The notes: generated from the sequence alone by a model not told the origin. Positions 28,212 to 37,479 are shown, counted from the first letter of the stretch. The stretch is DNA of 64,000 nucleotides from JBPOFM01 sp051252455 (GCA_051252455.1 JBPOFM010000001.1:558001-622000); one strand, 5' to 3'. A program made the numbers and translations.

Positions 28212-28319
28212 CATGAATATTTTTTTGGTAAGTTTTAGCATTCCTCGGAGTAATTCCATGGTGCTGATCAATTTGCTTTCAATAAAAGTAGGTTCAGGTA
28301 GATTTGGGGATGTCTTCAT
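28206..28319 (-). CDS. Possible small ORF, 37 codons
   Basis: ATG at 28319 and TAA at 28206 encode a 37-residue peptide beginning MKTSPNLPEPTFIESKL, with an amphipathic C-terminal part (MELLRGMLKLTKKIFML). It overlaps the last 6 bases of the ABC gene on the other strand. The DNA encoding its N-terminus includes one copy of a TAGATTTGGGG-type repeat, the other copies of which lie just upstream. No family is recognised. The amino-acid composition is protein-like, but only length and context support it. Confidence 0.3.
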   Translation of the reverse strand: MKTSPNLPEPTFIESKLISTMELLRGMLKLTKKIFML

Positions 28320-28411
28320 AATTTAAAATTTAAGATAGATTTGGGGCAAAATCGTAAATTAGGTTTTACTTGACTTGGTACTCTTGGTTAAAATTTAGGA
28401 TAGATTTGGGG
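28298..28411. repeat. Three direct copies of an ATAGATTTGGGG motif
   Basis: Copies at 28298-28309 (GTAGATTTGGGG), 28335-28346 and 28400-28411. The last two are embedded in a longer near-identical unit, AAAATTTAxGATAGATTTGGGGC without its first bases. Spacings are 37 and 65 bases. They sit in the 486-base gap between the ABC gene and the hydrolase; 28412-28697 holds nothing further that I can recognise. Confidence 0.6.
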
Positions 28412-28697
28412 CTTATCTTCAATTTTAGGTTATTGGTAAATTTGGTTTAGGTTGTTTTGATTTGGTTTTGTAAATATGAAACTATTTTTGAAATAATCAG
28501 TTTAAATACATTATAAATCGATGAAATGCATTAATTTTTAACAATTAACATTCATTATGAAGATTTATCTTACAAATTCGATAGTCATTAGCATCTCGAT
28601 TTACATCAATTGCTGAAAGGATTTCAAAAATTTTGTGCGGAATGATTTTTAAAGCAAAACTTTTCAAGTCTAAAAACCGTCGCTATATTTTTTACTT

Positions 28698-29594
28698 TTA
28701 ATTATTTCTAGATTGTCTTTTCAAAAATTCGGAGATTCGGTTTTGATAATCTAATCCTCCAGTTTCGCCCAATCCATAATGGCCACCCTTTTTTACGAGA
28801 AGTAGATCCTTTTCGTCAGAACCAATAGCTTTATACAAAGCTTTACCATACTTCACATCAATGTTCAAATCGGCATCGCCATGGATGATCAATACTGGTT
28901 GCGTAATTTGAGTTGCAGACTGAATTGGTTTTATCTCATCTGGATTAAATTTTGCGATTTTACCAGCTTCGTCTAATGCGATATCAGAAGCAAACTTCAA
29001 GCCTAGTCCGTAGGTAAACCTTTTCTGATAATCGTAAACAATTTGTCTTAAATCAGAAAATGAGCTCTCAATAATTCCAAAATCAATTCTTTTATCGTCT
29101 GCTAAAGCTTGAACACTAATGGCTCCACCCAAGGAATTGCCCCATATTCCAATTTTCGTATTGGGAGTTTCTTCTTTTATAGTTGAGACGATTTCTGAAA
29201 TGTCCCTTTTTTCATAAAATCCATAGGTCGAATAGAGACCGCCACTTTGTCCATGCGCTCTGTTATCGAACAGCCAGATGTCATAGCCTTGTTGCGCCAA
29301 CTTTATAGCAAGATTTGTGAAGTTTTCTTTACAGCCTCCAATGCCATGCACCAAAATGATGGAGGCCAGCGTTTTATCCTGTAAGGATTTTACATAATAA
29401 CCCTTGAGGTTGATTGAGTCAAAAGTCTTGACATCTATTTTTTTGTAGTTAAGATTTTGGCCATCAAGTTTGTTTACACCAACAGCGCGATACGGTTTTA
29501 TGATGGCGAATGGAAGTATATGAACAGTGGCAATGTAAAACCCGAATGACAAAATGATGATAATGACTATTGCTACTTTGTACCGCCTTTTCAA
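28698..29594 (-). CDS. Membrane-anchored alpha/beta hydrolase
   Basis: 298 residues. An N-terminal membrane segment (about 8-28, VAIVIIIILSFGFYIATV) is followed by an alpha/beta-hydrolase domain. It has the oxyanion region LVHGIGGCKENF, the acid-loop precursor FDNRAHGQSGG, and the nucleophile elbow GNSLGG. A late HGDADLNI carries the Asp, and KKGGHYGLGE the catalytic His. The architecture matches predicted lysophospholipase/BAAT-like hydrolases of unknown substrate. It lies 4 bases downstream of scoB and is likely the last gene of that operon. Confidence 0.85.
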   Translation of the reverse strand: MKRRYKVAIVIIIILSFGFYIATVHILPFAIIKPYRAVGVNKLDGQNLNYKKIDVKTFDSINLKGYYVKSLQDKTLASIILVHGIGGCKENFTNLAIKLAQQGYDIWLFDNRAHGQSGGLYSTYGFYEKRDISEIVSTIKEETPNTKIGIWGNSLGGAISVQALADDKRIDFGIIESSFSDLRQIVYDYQKRFTYGLGLKFASDIALDEAGKIAKFNPDEIKPIQSATQITQPVLIIHGDADLNIDVKYGKALYKAIGSDEKDLLLVKKGGHYGLGETGGLDYQNRISEFLKRQSRNN

Positions 29595-29598
29595 AATT

Positions 29599-30255
29599 TC
29601 AATTTAAAACCATTTCTGGAATGTTGCCTTCAATTATTAAGTTTCCTTCTGTTGCCTTTTGAATATCTTCTACAGAAATACCTGGAGCGCGTTCTAACAA
29701 CTTAAAACCATCAGGTGTGACTTCCAAAACCGCTAGGTTGGTCACTATTTTCTTCACACAACCAACACCAGTTAAAGGTAAACTACATTTTTTTAAAAGC
29801 TTTGATTCGCCTTCACGATTGGTATGCATCATGGCCACGATGATGTTTTCTGCACTCGCCACCAAATCCATCGCACCACCCATTCCTTTGACCATTTTAC
29901 CCGGAATTTTCCAATTGGCAATGTCGCCATCTTCAGACACTTCCATGGCTCCAAGAATGGTCAAATCTACGTGTTGACCTCTTATCATTGAAAAGCTCAA
30001 GGAGGAGTCAAAGAAACTGGCTCCTGGCAGCGTTGTAATCGTTTGTTTGCCTGCATTGATAATATCTGCGTCTTCTTCTCCCTTAAATGGAAAAGGCCCC
30101 ATACCGAGAACGCCATTTTCACTTTGAAATTCTACTTCTATGTCGTCTCTAACGTAATTCGCAACCAAGGTTGGAATGCCAATTCCTAGATTAACATAAT
30201 ATCCATCTTTAACTTCTTTTGCAATACGTTTTGCTATTCCTGTTTTATCTAACAT
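29599..30255 (-). CDS. scoB: 3-oxoacid CoA-transferase subunit B
   Basis: Beta subunit of succinyl-CoA:3-ketoacid CoA transferase, which activates acetoacetate with CoA from succinyl-CoA. It has 218 residues from the ATG at 30255; an upstream start at 30303 would add 16 atypical residues. It shows GYYVNLGIGIPTLVANYV and the catalytic Glu46 in QSENGVLGMGPF. The subunit pair is separated by a 171-codon membrane protein gene, whereas scoA and scoB are normally adjacent. Confidence 0.92.
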   Translation of the reverse strand: MLDKTGIAKRIAKEVKDGYYVNLGIGIPTLVANYVRDDIEVEFQSENGVLGMGPFPFKGEEDADIINAGKQTITTLPGASFFDSSLSFSMIRGQHVDLTILGAMEVSEDGDIANWKIPGKMVKGMGGAMDLVASAENIIVAMMHTNREGESKLLKKCSLPLTGVGCVKKIVTNLAVLEVTPDGFKLLERAPGISVEDIQKATEGNLIIEGNIPEMVLN

Positions 30256-30318
30256 GTTTTGTTGTTTATTATTGGTTTTAAGGGGTTGCACATCGATAAC
30301 CATTCAAAATGTTCGTAT

Positions 30319-30834
30319 CTATTCTAAATAGCGTACGTCTTTTTTCTTTCGAATCATCTCCATAACCTTCACTAGTTCTTTCTCTTTTTGAGTTCCAATT
30401 AAAAATTTTTTTCCATCAAAAAGTTCAATCGCCAATCCCTTATTGCCTTTTATATTATAAACTGTACCATAATGTGTCCATGGTCGGATTCCCCATCCTC
30501 CAACAAATCCGTAATTTAGAACTTCGGCGCTTTTAATGCTGCTCCATTTCACTTTTTTGGAAACAAAAGGAGAAAACTTCATTTCGATTCCAATTTGATC
30601 AATTTTAGTTTTAAGTTTCATTGTCAGAAACATAATGATCAATCCAAATAAAGCTAATGATAGTACAATAAAAACCAAATCGGATATTGGTCTGTCTTCA
30701 AATTCTTGTTTGAAAAACAGTTGATCATAATTTAAAAGAAATGGTAAAAATCCAACGATTATTAAAATAACCCAAACCCACCATTGTGTGAATTTTTGCT
30801 CTTCTTTGAATAGAACTGTCATAAATTTTCGCAT
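30319..30834 (-). CDS. Small membrane protein of unknown function between scoA and scoB
   Basis: 171 residues. Two membrane segments (about 18-37, WVWVILIIVGFLPFLL, and about 52-72, LVFIVLSLALFGLIIMFL) are followed by a ~95-residue cytoplasmic region. Its predicted strands (IGIEMKFSPFVSKKVKWSSIKSAEVL and later AIELFDGKKFLIGTQKEKELVKVM, of which short parts are diagnostic) resemble the bacterial PH-like fold found after paired membrane helices. It is in frame with the sco operon, 37 bases after scoA and 63 before the scoB ATG. No enzymatic motif is visible. Confidence 0.6.
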   Translation of the reverse strand: MRKFMTVLFKEEQKFTQWWVWVILIIVGFLPFLLNYDQLFFKQEFEDRPISDLVFIVLSLALFGLIIMFLTMKLKTKIDQIGIEMKFSPFVSKKVKWSSIKSAEVLNYGFVGGWGIRPWTHYGTVYNIKGNKGLAIELFDGKKFLIGTQKEKELVKVMEMIRKKKDVRYLE

Positions 30835-30871
30835 TTAAAGATGACCAACTCAATACTTAATTATTTATTTT

Positions 30872-31576
30872 TCAATCGTTGTTTTTCCTAACCGTTCGTT
30901 GTTCAATGCGTTTTTCATAAGTTTCGCCCTGAAAAATTCGCTGTATAAAAATCCCTGGAATGTGTATTTGGTTCGGATCCAAAGTTCCCACAGGCACCAA
31001 TTCTTCTACTTCTGCAACTGTTATCTTCGCTGCGCCACACATAGCCGGATTGAAGTTTCTAGCCGTTCCTTTAAAGATTAGATTGCCCGCGGCATCACCT
31101 TTCCACGCTTTGACAAATGAAAAATCAGCATCGAATGCTTTTTCCAAAACATACATCTTTCCGTTAAAATCCCTCGTTTCTTTTCCTTCAGCAACTTCGG
31201 TTCCATATCCCGCTGGTGTAAAAAATGCTGGAAATCCTGATTGTGCGGCTCTGCATCGTTCCACCAGAGTCCCTTGAGGCACTAATTCTACATCGAGTTC
31301 GCCACTTAACATCTGACGCTCAAATTCATCATTTTCCCCGACATAAGAGGAGATCATTTTTTTTATCTGTCGCTTGTGCAACAATAAACCTAGTCCAAAA
31401 TCATCGACACCTGCGTTATTGGAAATACATGTCAAATCCTTCACATTCAACTTTACCAAAGCGTTGATGGCGTTTTCGGGAATTCCACATAAACCAAAAC
31501 CACCTAGCATCAATGTCATTCCATCCTTGACACCTTTCATGGCTTCATTAATATCAGCTACTTCTTTATTGATCAT
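30872..31576 (-). CDS. scoA: 3-oxoacid CoA-transferase subunit A
   Basis: Alpha subunit of the succinyl-CoA:3-ketoacid CoA transferase. It has 234 residues, with the CoA-binding loop GGFGLCGIPENAI near the N-terminus and FKGTARNFNPAMCGAAKITVAEVEE typical of SCOT/AtoD-type subunits. It is the first gene of the operon scoA, membrane gene, scoB, hydrolase. With ScoB it would allow use of acetoacetate or ketogenic amino-acid breakdown products. Confidence 0.93.
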   Translation of the reverse strand: MINKEVADINEAMKGVKDGMTLMLGGFGLCGIPENAINALVKLNVKDLTCISNNAGVDDFGLGLLLHKRQIKKMISSYVGENDEFERQMLSGELDVELVPQGTLVERCRAAQSGFPAFFTPAGYGTEVAEGKETRDFNGKMYVLEKAFDADFSFVKAWKGDAAGNLIFKGTARNFNPAMCGAAKITVAEVEELVPVGTLDPNQIHIPGIFIQRIFQGETYEKRIEQRTVRKNND

Positions 31577-31610
31577 TTATGTTCTATTTTGAATCTGAAA
31601 AATACGAAAT

Positions 31611-31650
31611 AAAAAAGCCAATCTAAAACGAAATTACAATTAGATTGGCT
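31611..31650 (-). terminator. Terminator of the ricT-gldH-pbp1A operon
   Basis: Stem AGCCAATCTAA/TTAGATTGGCT (11 bp) with a 13-base loop and a T-run on the minus strand. It lies 25 bases beyond the PBP1A stop. Confidence 0.85.
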
Positions 31651-31674
31651 GTGACTAATGTTATTTACTATGAA

Positions 31675-33990
31675 TTAAAAATCCAGTTCATCGACAAATC
31701 CGCCTTCTATATCTGAAGATTCTTCATTACCAAATCTACTACAATCCACATTTATGGAAAGGTCTTGAGGCCGTTCAAATTCGGCTGTGGACACATCTAA
31801 GGTTTTATCGGCATAACAACTTTTCATATACATTCCCCAAATAGGTAAAGCCATCGAAGCTCCTTGACCATAAGTAATTGTTTTAAAATGTGCCGCTCTA
31901 TCTTCTGCGCCTACCCAAACACCTGTAACCAAATTAGGAACCATTCCCATAAACCATCCGTCACTTTGATTTTGGGTCGTACCTGTTTTTCCTGCTATTG
32001 GATTGGTAAACCCATATGGATATCCTGTAATGATCTCTTTATAGACTTGATTGTTTGTTGCCCAAGTTGTACGTAATCGCGTACCTGAACCACCTTCTGT
32101 AACACCTTCCAACAAATTGCAGGTGACATAAGCTACTTCTTCACTTAAAACGTCTTTCGATTCTGGAGTAAATTGAAACAAGGTCGTTCCATTCTTATCT
32201 TCGATACGCGTAATCATTACTGGTTTAGTATATACGCCTTTATTAGCAAAAGTTCCATAGGCTGCAACCATTTCATAGACACTCAAATCTGGAGTTCCTA
32301 GGGATATCGCGGGCACTGCAGGAATGTCAGATTCTATTCCTAAATTTCTAGCCATATCAATCACAGGTTCTGGACCCACTTTATCCATCAAACGAGCCGT
32401 AATGGTGTTCACAGAATTTGCCAATGCATTTTTAAGCGTTTTAAATCCACCGTATTTTCCATCAGAATTTTTGGCAGTCCAAGATTGCGGATTTCCAAAT
32501 TTCATGGCCTCTATGGTGATTGGCGTATTAGGAAAGGTATCACAAGGCGATAAATGCAATTGATCAATAGCTGTCGCGTATACAAATGGCTTAAAGGTTG
32601 AACCTACCTGACGCTTTCCTTGCTTGACATGGTCGTACTGAAAATGTCTCATATTAATACCACCAACCCACGCTTTGACATAACCCGTTTGTGGCTCCAT
32701 CGACATCATACCAGTATGTAAAAAGGTTTTGTAATAACGCATGGAGTCCATAGGCTTCATAATCGTATCGATTTCACCTTTCCACGAAAAAATAGTCATT
32801 GGTGTAGGTTTATCAAAAGAGGCAAGAATTTCTTTATCAGATTTTCCATTATTTTTTAATACTCTCCAACGCTCTGATTGACGCATACTGTTGTTCAATA
32901 ATTTATTAATTTCTTCGGTCGTCAAACCTACAAAGGGAGCAGTTTTATTGCGATCTGCTGTGTTTTGATTAAAAAATTCTGCTTGCAATTTCGCCATGTG
33001 CTTCTCAACAGCTTCCTCCGCGTATTTTTGCATTCTTGAATCAATTGAAGTATATATCTTTAAACCACTATTATAAAGGTTGTATTTTGAACCATCCGGT
33101 TTGGGGTTGTCATTAATCCATTGCTTCATAAAATCTTGAAGATAGGCTCTAAAATAGGTAGCTGTTCCTTCTTTATGAGACTGTGGCGAATAGTGCAAAC
33201 CGAGTTCTAATTTTCTTATCGAATCTTGCGTCTTTTCATCGATATAGTCGTATTTCTCCATTTGATCCAAAACGACATTTCTTCTGTTCTTGGTTCCTTC
33301 TGGGTTGCGATGCGCTCTTGGATTATATAAGGAAGAGTTTTTAAACATTCCCACCAACATAGCCGATTCTTTCAAATCCAACTCATTTGGTTCCTTTCCA
33401 AAATAGATGCTTGCCGCACTTCTAATACCATCTGCATTGTTTCCAAAGTCATAAATATTAAAGTACATGGCAATGATTTCCTCTTTGGTATATTGTCGCT
33501 CAAGACGTGTGGCAATAACCCATTCTTTAATTTTTTGTGTAGCCGTTTCTAGAATATTTTCAGACCTAACACCAACAAATAATTGTCTCGCCAATTGTTG
33601 TGAAATAGTACTGGCACCACCCCTTTTTCCCAAGAAAAAGAATGCTCTCAAGGTCCCTCTGGCATCAATACCTGAATGATCATGAAATCGAGCATCTTCA
33701 GTTGCAATTAGCGCGTCTACCAAATGTTTTGGAAGTTCACTGTAATCTACTGGCGTTCTGTTGTCATTCAAATAAAATTTACCTAAAGTTTTGCCATCCG
33801 AAGACAGAATTTCGGTCGCCAAATTTGTATTTGGATTCTCCAAAACCGTATAATCCGGCATTTCGCCAAAAGCGCCCCAAGAGGCTAATGAAAACAATAG
33901 AACTACTAAAAGAATGCCTGATAAAAATGTGATCCAAAACCACCTAATATATTTTGAAAAGTCTTGTGTTGCTGTTTTTTTCTGTGCCAT
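31675..33990 (-). CDS. pbp1A: Penicillin-binding protein 1A, bifunctional peptidoglycan synthase
   Basis: 771 residues from the ATG at 33990 (a TTG 6 bases upstream is ignored). A cytoplasmic tail and one membrane segment (about 18-40) lead to a GT51 glycosyltransferase domain with TEDARFHDHSGID and GGASTISQQLARQLF. The transpeptidase domain has Ser464-Thr-Phe-Lys467 (GSTFKPF), an SVN motif (ANSVNTITA) and KTGTT. It polymerises and cross-links peptidoglycan in the periplasm. It is third in the operon ricT-gldH-pbp1A, 11 bases after gldH. Confidence 0.95.
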   Translation of the reverse strand: MAQKKTATQDFSKYIRWFWITFLSGILLVVLLFSLASWGAFGEMPDYTVLENPNTNLATEILSSDGKTLGKFYLNDNRTPVDYSELPKHLVDALIATEDARFHDHSGIDARGTLRAFFFLGKRGGASTISQQLARQLFVGVRSENILETATQKIKEWVIATRLERQYTKEEIIAMYFNIYDFGNNADGIRSAASIYFGKEPNELDLKESAMLVGMFKNSSLYNPRAHRNPEGTKNRRNVVLDQMEKYDYIDEKTQDSIRKLELGLHYSPQSHKEGTATYFRAYLQDFMKQWINDNPKPDGSKYNLYNSGLKIYTSIDSRMQKYAEEAVEKHMAKLQAEFFNQNTADRNKTAPFVGLTTEEINKLLNNSMRQSERWRVLKNNGKSDKEILASFDKPTPMTIFSWKGEIDTIMKPMDSMRYYKTFLHTGMMSMEPQTGYVKAWVGGINMRHFQYDHVKQGKRQVGSTFKPFVYATAIDQLHLSPCDTFPNTPITIEAMKFGNPQSWTAKNSDGKYGGFKTLKNALANSVNTITARLMDKVGPEPVIDMARNLGIESDIPAVPAISLGTPDLSVYEMVAAYGTFANKGVYTKPVMITRIEDKNGTTLFQFTPESKDVLSEEVAYVTCNLLEGVTEGGSGTRLRTTWATNNQVYKEIITGYPYGFTNPIAGKTGTTQNQSDGWFMGMVPNLVTGVWVGAEDRAAHFKTITYGQGASMALPIWGMYMKSCYADKTLDVSTAEFERPQDLSINVDCSRFGNEESSDIEGGFVDELDF

Positions 33991-34001
33991 AATCAAAAAA
34001 A

Positions 34002-34508
34002 TTAATTGGTTGTGCGTTCTATTCTGAAGCCGACATCTGTAATCCCTTGTAACTTATCAACGCCATTTATGTCCCCATTATTTCGCATGGCTTGTTGGAT
34101 ACTTATCGTATAATCACCTTTTTCCTCGAATACGAATGGTTTATCGTAGCCTTTATACCACAATTTATTCTCCTTAATATCTGTCATTCCTTCGCCCAAA
34201 AGCTCACCATTGGGTTTTGCCATTTGGTACTCAAGTGTATCCTTTATGGTTTTCCCATGAGGATATTCCATATCAATAATCAGGAATAAATTGTTGAATT
34301 TATAGGCATTTGTGTTCCGAATGTTAATGAAAAGGTTGTAGTTCTGGATTGAATCTGGTGGATTGACCCTAAACGAAACTATGGAGTCCTTCTGCCATTC
34401 ATTTGGAACAGATTTATATTCATCGAACACTTGTTTAGAATCGCAGGAATTCAAAATAAAAGCTAGAATTATAATGAACCAAGCCTTCTTATTTGGAATC
34501 GTTATCAT
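34002..34508 (-). CDS. gldH: Gliding motility lipoprotein
   Basis: 168 residues from the ATG at 34508, which overlaps the end of the PSP1-domain gene by 20 bases. A longer frame runs back inside that gene but would place the signal peptide internally. It has a lipoprotein signal with lipobox LNSC and the GldH pattern: VFDEYKSVPNEW, then NIRNTNAYKFNNLF and a late DYTISIQQAMR. GldH is needed for gliding and T9SS function in Flavobacterium johnsoniae. The ricT-gldH-pbp1A order also supports the assignment. Confidence 0.88.
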   Translation of the reverse strand: MITIPNKKAWFIIILAFILNSCDSKQVFDEYKSVPNEWQKDSIVSFRVNPPDSIQNYNLFINIRNTNAYKFNNLFLIIDMEYPHGKTIKDTLEYQMAKPNGELLGEGMTDIKENKLWYKGYDKPFVFEEKGDYTISIQQAMRNNGDINGVDKLQGITDVGFRIERTTN

Positions 34509-35760
34509 TTGGTTTTGGAGGTCTGTTTTTTTGTGGCCGTTTTTTTCTAGGTGGCCGATTAGCTTTCTGACTTGAATTTTTATTAGACGTTTGTTGCGGA
34601 TCTGGTGTCGCAGTTTCCTTTCTGTTTGGTTTCCCCTTTTTATTTCTACGTTTATTTTTGCGTTTTGGACTATCAAATCGTGTCAAACTATCTTGTCCAA
34701 CCACATTCTCATACTCTACTTTGACTTCTTCGATGAGTTCTACCGCATATTCTTCAAGACTTGCAACTTTCTCTCTTTTCTTGTTTAGGGCGATGATTTC
34801 ATTTGCTTGATCGGTTGTCAATTTATGCCAATTCATCCATTCGCCTTCATAAGCAAACCACATATGGCCTTTGAAGATGTCCGTTTTTTGACAAACAGCC
34901 GTTCCTTTTTCTGTATAGAGTTTAGTATCTGTCTTTGGAAATTCTTTAAGCGCGTCGAGATAGGCATCCAACTCATAATTGAGACAACATTTCAACTTAC
35001 CACATTGTCCAGCTAGTTTTAACGGATTTAATGACAATTGCTGGTATCTTGCAGCAGAGGTGCTTACACTTCTAAAATCGGTCAACCAAGTAGAGCAACA
35101 TAGCTCTCTCCCACAGGACCCAATACCACCAAGTCTAGATGCCTCCTGACGGAAACCGACTTGCTTCATTTCTATTCGTGTTCGAAATTCTTTTGCAAAT
35201 AGCTTGATAAGCTCTCTAAAATCAACACGTTCTTCAGAAGTATAGTAAAAAGTCGCTTTGCTTGCGTCTCCCTGAAATTCTATATCAGAAATTTTCATCT
35301 GGAGCTTTAAGTCTATCGCAAATTGACGTGCCTTCACTTTCATGGGCTCTTCTCTATCGCGAGCTTGAGACCACACATCGATATCTCGTTGAGAGGCTTT
35401 GCGATAAATTTTCATGACGTCTTCCTCGTTGTTGATATCCACTTTTTTACGCTTCATTTGGATTTTGACCAATTCGCCTGTAAGTGTCACCATACCTATG
35501 TCATGACCCGATTGGGCTTGAGTAGCCACAATATCTCCAATGCTTAAAGTAAGATTTTCTGTGTTTTTGTAATATTGTTTACGCCCATTTTTAAAACGAA
35601 CTTCAACTCCTATGAAGGCTTCCTGACCTTCTGGAAGCGACATGTTGGCCAACCAATCAAAAACAGTCAACTTATTGCAACTATCTGTGCCACAAGTCCC
35701 ATTGTTTTTGCATCCTTTTGGTTGTCCATCCGTTCCGGTTGAGCAACTTTTGCAACTCAT
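34489..35760 (-). CDS. ricT: PSP1 domain protein (RicT/YaaT-like)
   Basis: 423 residues. A short Cys-rich N-terminus (MSCKSCSTG, then CKNNGTCGTDSC) precedes the PSP1 domain, with the conserved RLGGIGSCGRELCCSTWL region and CGKLKCCLNYE. These cysteines are expected to bind an Fe-S cluster, as in the Bacillus RicAFT complex that assists RNase Y. The last ~70 residues are Lys/Arg/Asn/Pro-rich and probably disordered, possibly RNA-binding. No RicA/RicF is seen here, so transfer of the Bacillus role is uncertain. Confidence 0.85.
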   Translation of the reverse strand: MSCKSCSTGTDGQPKGCKNNGTCGTDSCNKLTVFDWLANMSLPEGQEAFIGVEVRFKNGRKQYYKNTENLTLSIGDIVATQAQSGHDIGMVTLTGELVKIQMKRKKVDINNEEDVMKIYRKASQRDIDVWSQARDREEPMKVKARQFAIDLKLQMKISDIEFQGDASKATFYYTSEERVDFRELIKLFAKEFRTRIEMKQVGFRQEASRLGGIGSCGRELCCSTWLTDFRSVSTSAARYQQLSLNPLKLAGQCGKLKCCLNYELDAYLDALKEFPKTDTKLYTEKGTAVCQKTDIFKGHMWFAYEGEWMNWHKLTTDQANEIIALNKKREKVASLEEYAVELIEEVKVEYENVVGQDSLTRFDSPKRKNKRRNKKGKPNRKETATPDPQQTSNKNSSQKANRPPRKKRPQKNRPPKPNDNDSK

Positions 35761-35775
35761 ACTATTTTATATATA

Positions 35776-35798
35776 ATTCGTTACACTGAATAACGAAT
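35776..35798. promoter_or_regulatory. Inverted repeat in the ricT leader
   Basis: ATTCGTTA/TAACGAAT with a 7-base loop, ending 15 bases before the ricT ATG. It could be an operator or an mRNA hairpin. A degenerate -7 box (TATCTTTA on the minus strand) lies further upstream. Confidence 0.4.
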
Positions 35799-35886
35799 GA
35801 AGATTAGTAAATAAATTTAAAACGTAAAGATAAGATTATTTATTCAGTTACATCTGAGAATGTTTTATCAAGCAATAGGTAAATTA

Positions 35887-35894
35887 TACTTTTG
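35887..35894 (+). promoter_or_regulatory. Candidate -7 box of the M23 T9SS gene
   Basis: TACTTTTG is an exact TAnnTTTG match but lies ~120 bases before the ATG at 36017, which would give a long leader. No TTG is at the -33 position. Confidence 0.35.
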
Positions 35895-36016
35895 TCAAAC
35901 GCTTGTTTTTTAAGTATTTATAAGTTATTTTTAGCACTAAGTAAAAATCCCACGGTTTCATGCTCACATTTTTAAATTATATCGATGTAACCATATAATC
36001 ACTAAAACTATTAATT

Positions 36017-37435
36017 ATGAAATCTAATTTTACTTGGCTCATTGTATTTGCAATATTCGGCATTTGCAATTTTATGAATGCACAAACCTTAATGGGGGGC
36101 GGCGAATACAAATTTAACGAAAGCAAAACCCCCTGTTTAACCGATGAACAAAGGGAAGCTGTTATGTCGGAATTGAAAAATGGTATTCAAGAATTATCGC
36201 AACAAAACACATTAGCATATGATGCCACAAATAGAGGTGCTCACCCTCTTTTTAGTTGGCCCATAAAAAAGAGAAATGGTCTAGCATACAACGATGTCTG
36301 GGGCATTTCAAATTACGTGGATCAAAACCCCGCATTTCCGAATCAACTTTTAGATTACAACTGTGGTGCGGTTACCTATGATACAACTGGCGGATATAAT
36401 CACGCAGGCATAGACGTTTTTACTTGGCCATTTTCCTGGAAAATGATGGACAACAATGATGTCGAAATTATTGCTGCCGCTGCAGGACAAATAATTTATA
36501 AAGCCAGTACAAATACCGATAGGAGCTGTTCTTTAAGTGGTGGCAATTGGAATGCAGTATATATTCAACATGCTGATGGCAGTGCTGCCCTATATGGACA
36601 CATGAAACAGAATTCTCTAACGACAAAAAATGTTGGTGAGATGGTTTCTGAAGGTGAGTTTTTGGGGATCGTTGGAAGCTCCGGGAACTCTACTGGTCCA
36701 CATCTACATTTTGAAGCCTATTCTGAAATTGAATGGAATGGTACAGGAACGGATGTTTTAATCGACCCATATGCTGGATCTTGCAACAGTTTGAATACTG
36801 ATTCGTGGTGGCAAAATCAAAAACCATACAAAAACCCTAATATCAATGCGGTTATGACTCATTCCGCACCTCCCGTTTTCCCAACATGTCCAACGCAGGA
36901 AGTAACTAACGAAAGTAATGATTTCAATGCTAACGCCTCTGTCTATTTTGGACTTTACATGAGGGATCAAGCCGCTGGAACAAGTGTCAATTTAAAAATC
37001 ACAAGACCGGATAATTCCATATTATACAATTGGAACTTTGATTTTACGGACAACTATGCCGCTTCATATTGGTATTGGAGTTATTCCGGTGTTTATAACA
37101 TGAACGGTCAATGGAAATGGGAAGGAACCTATCAAGGACAAACCGTTACGCATACATTCAATATTACAGGAGCATTAGGTGTAGATGATGAAGATTTCAA
37201 CTCGACCTCAATTTATCCTAATCCAGTTAAGGATATGGTGACTATTACTTCAAATAGCAAAGTTGAAAAAGCGACGATTACTGATATGATGGGAAAAACC
37301 ATTCGTATCATTAATACCAATGCCGTAGAAGGGATTAAAGAAATTAATCTTGAAACACTTTCAAACGGTATTTACTTTTTGAATTTGCAAGGCAATTTAA
37401 ATCACAGGAAAATAATAAAATTGGTAAAAGAATAA
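36017..37435 (+). CDS. Secreted M23 metallopeptidase with T9SS sorting domain
   Basis: 472 residues. The signal peptide ends FMNAQ. The LytM/M23 domain spans about 75-255. Zinc-site residues are visible in YNHAGIDVF (HxxxD), ALYGHMKQ and GNSTGPHLHFEAY (HxH). A beta domain follows, then a T9SS sorting tail starting SIYPNPVKDMVTI and ending HRKIIKLVKE. M23 enzymes cut peptidoglycan cross-bridges or glycine-rich peptides. Export by T9SS suggests action on other cells or on extracellular protein rather than on the cell's own wall. Confidence 0.88.
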   Translation: MKSNFTWLIVFAIFGICNFMNAQTLMGGGEYKFNESKTPCLTDEQREAVMSELKNGIQELSQQNTLAYDATNRGAHPLFSWPIKKRNGLAYNDVWGISNYVDQNPAFPNQLLDYNCGAVTYDTTGGYNHAGIDVFTWPFSWKMMDNNDVEIIAAAAGQIIYKASTNTDRSCSLSGGNWNAVYIQHADGSAALYGHMKQNSLTTKNVGEMVSEGEFLGIVGSSGNSTGPHLHFEAYSEIEWNGTGTDVLIDPYAGSCNSLNTDSWWQNQKPYKNPNINAVMTHSAPPVFPTCPTQEVTNESNDFNANASVYFGLYMRDQAAGTSVNLKITRPDNSILYNWNFDFTDNYAASYWYWSYSGVYNMNGQWKWEGTYQGQTVTHTFNITGALGVDDEDFNSTSIYPNPVKDMVTITSNSKVEKATITDMMGKTIRIINTNAVEGIKEINLETLSNGIYFLNLQGNLNHRKIIKLVKE

Positions 37436-37444
37436 ATCTCATAA

Positions 37445-37479
37445 AAAAGGCTTCCAAGATGATTGGAAGCCTCTTTTTA
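37445..37479. terminator. Bidirectional terminator between the M23 gene and trhO
   Basis: Stem GGCTTCCAA/TTGGAAGCC with a 5-base loop, an A-run before and a T-run after. It serves both convergent genes and touches the trhO stop. Confidence 0.85.

Noticed and set aside
34509..34676. 56-codon N-terminal extension of gldH
   Set aside because: Lies within the ricT-like gene in another frame, is basic and low-complexity, and would bury the lipoprotein signal peptide.
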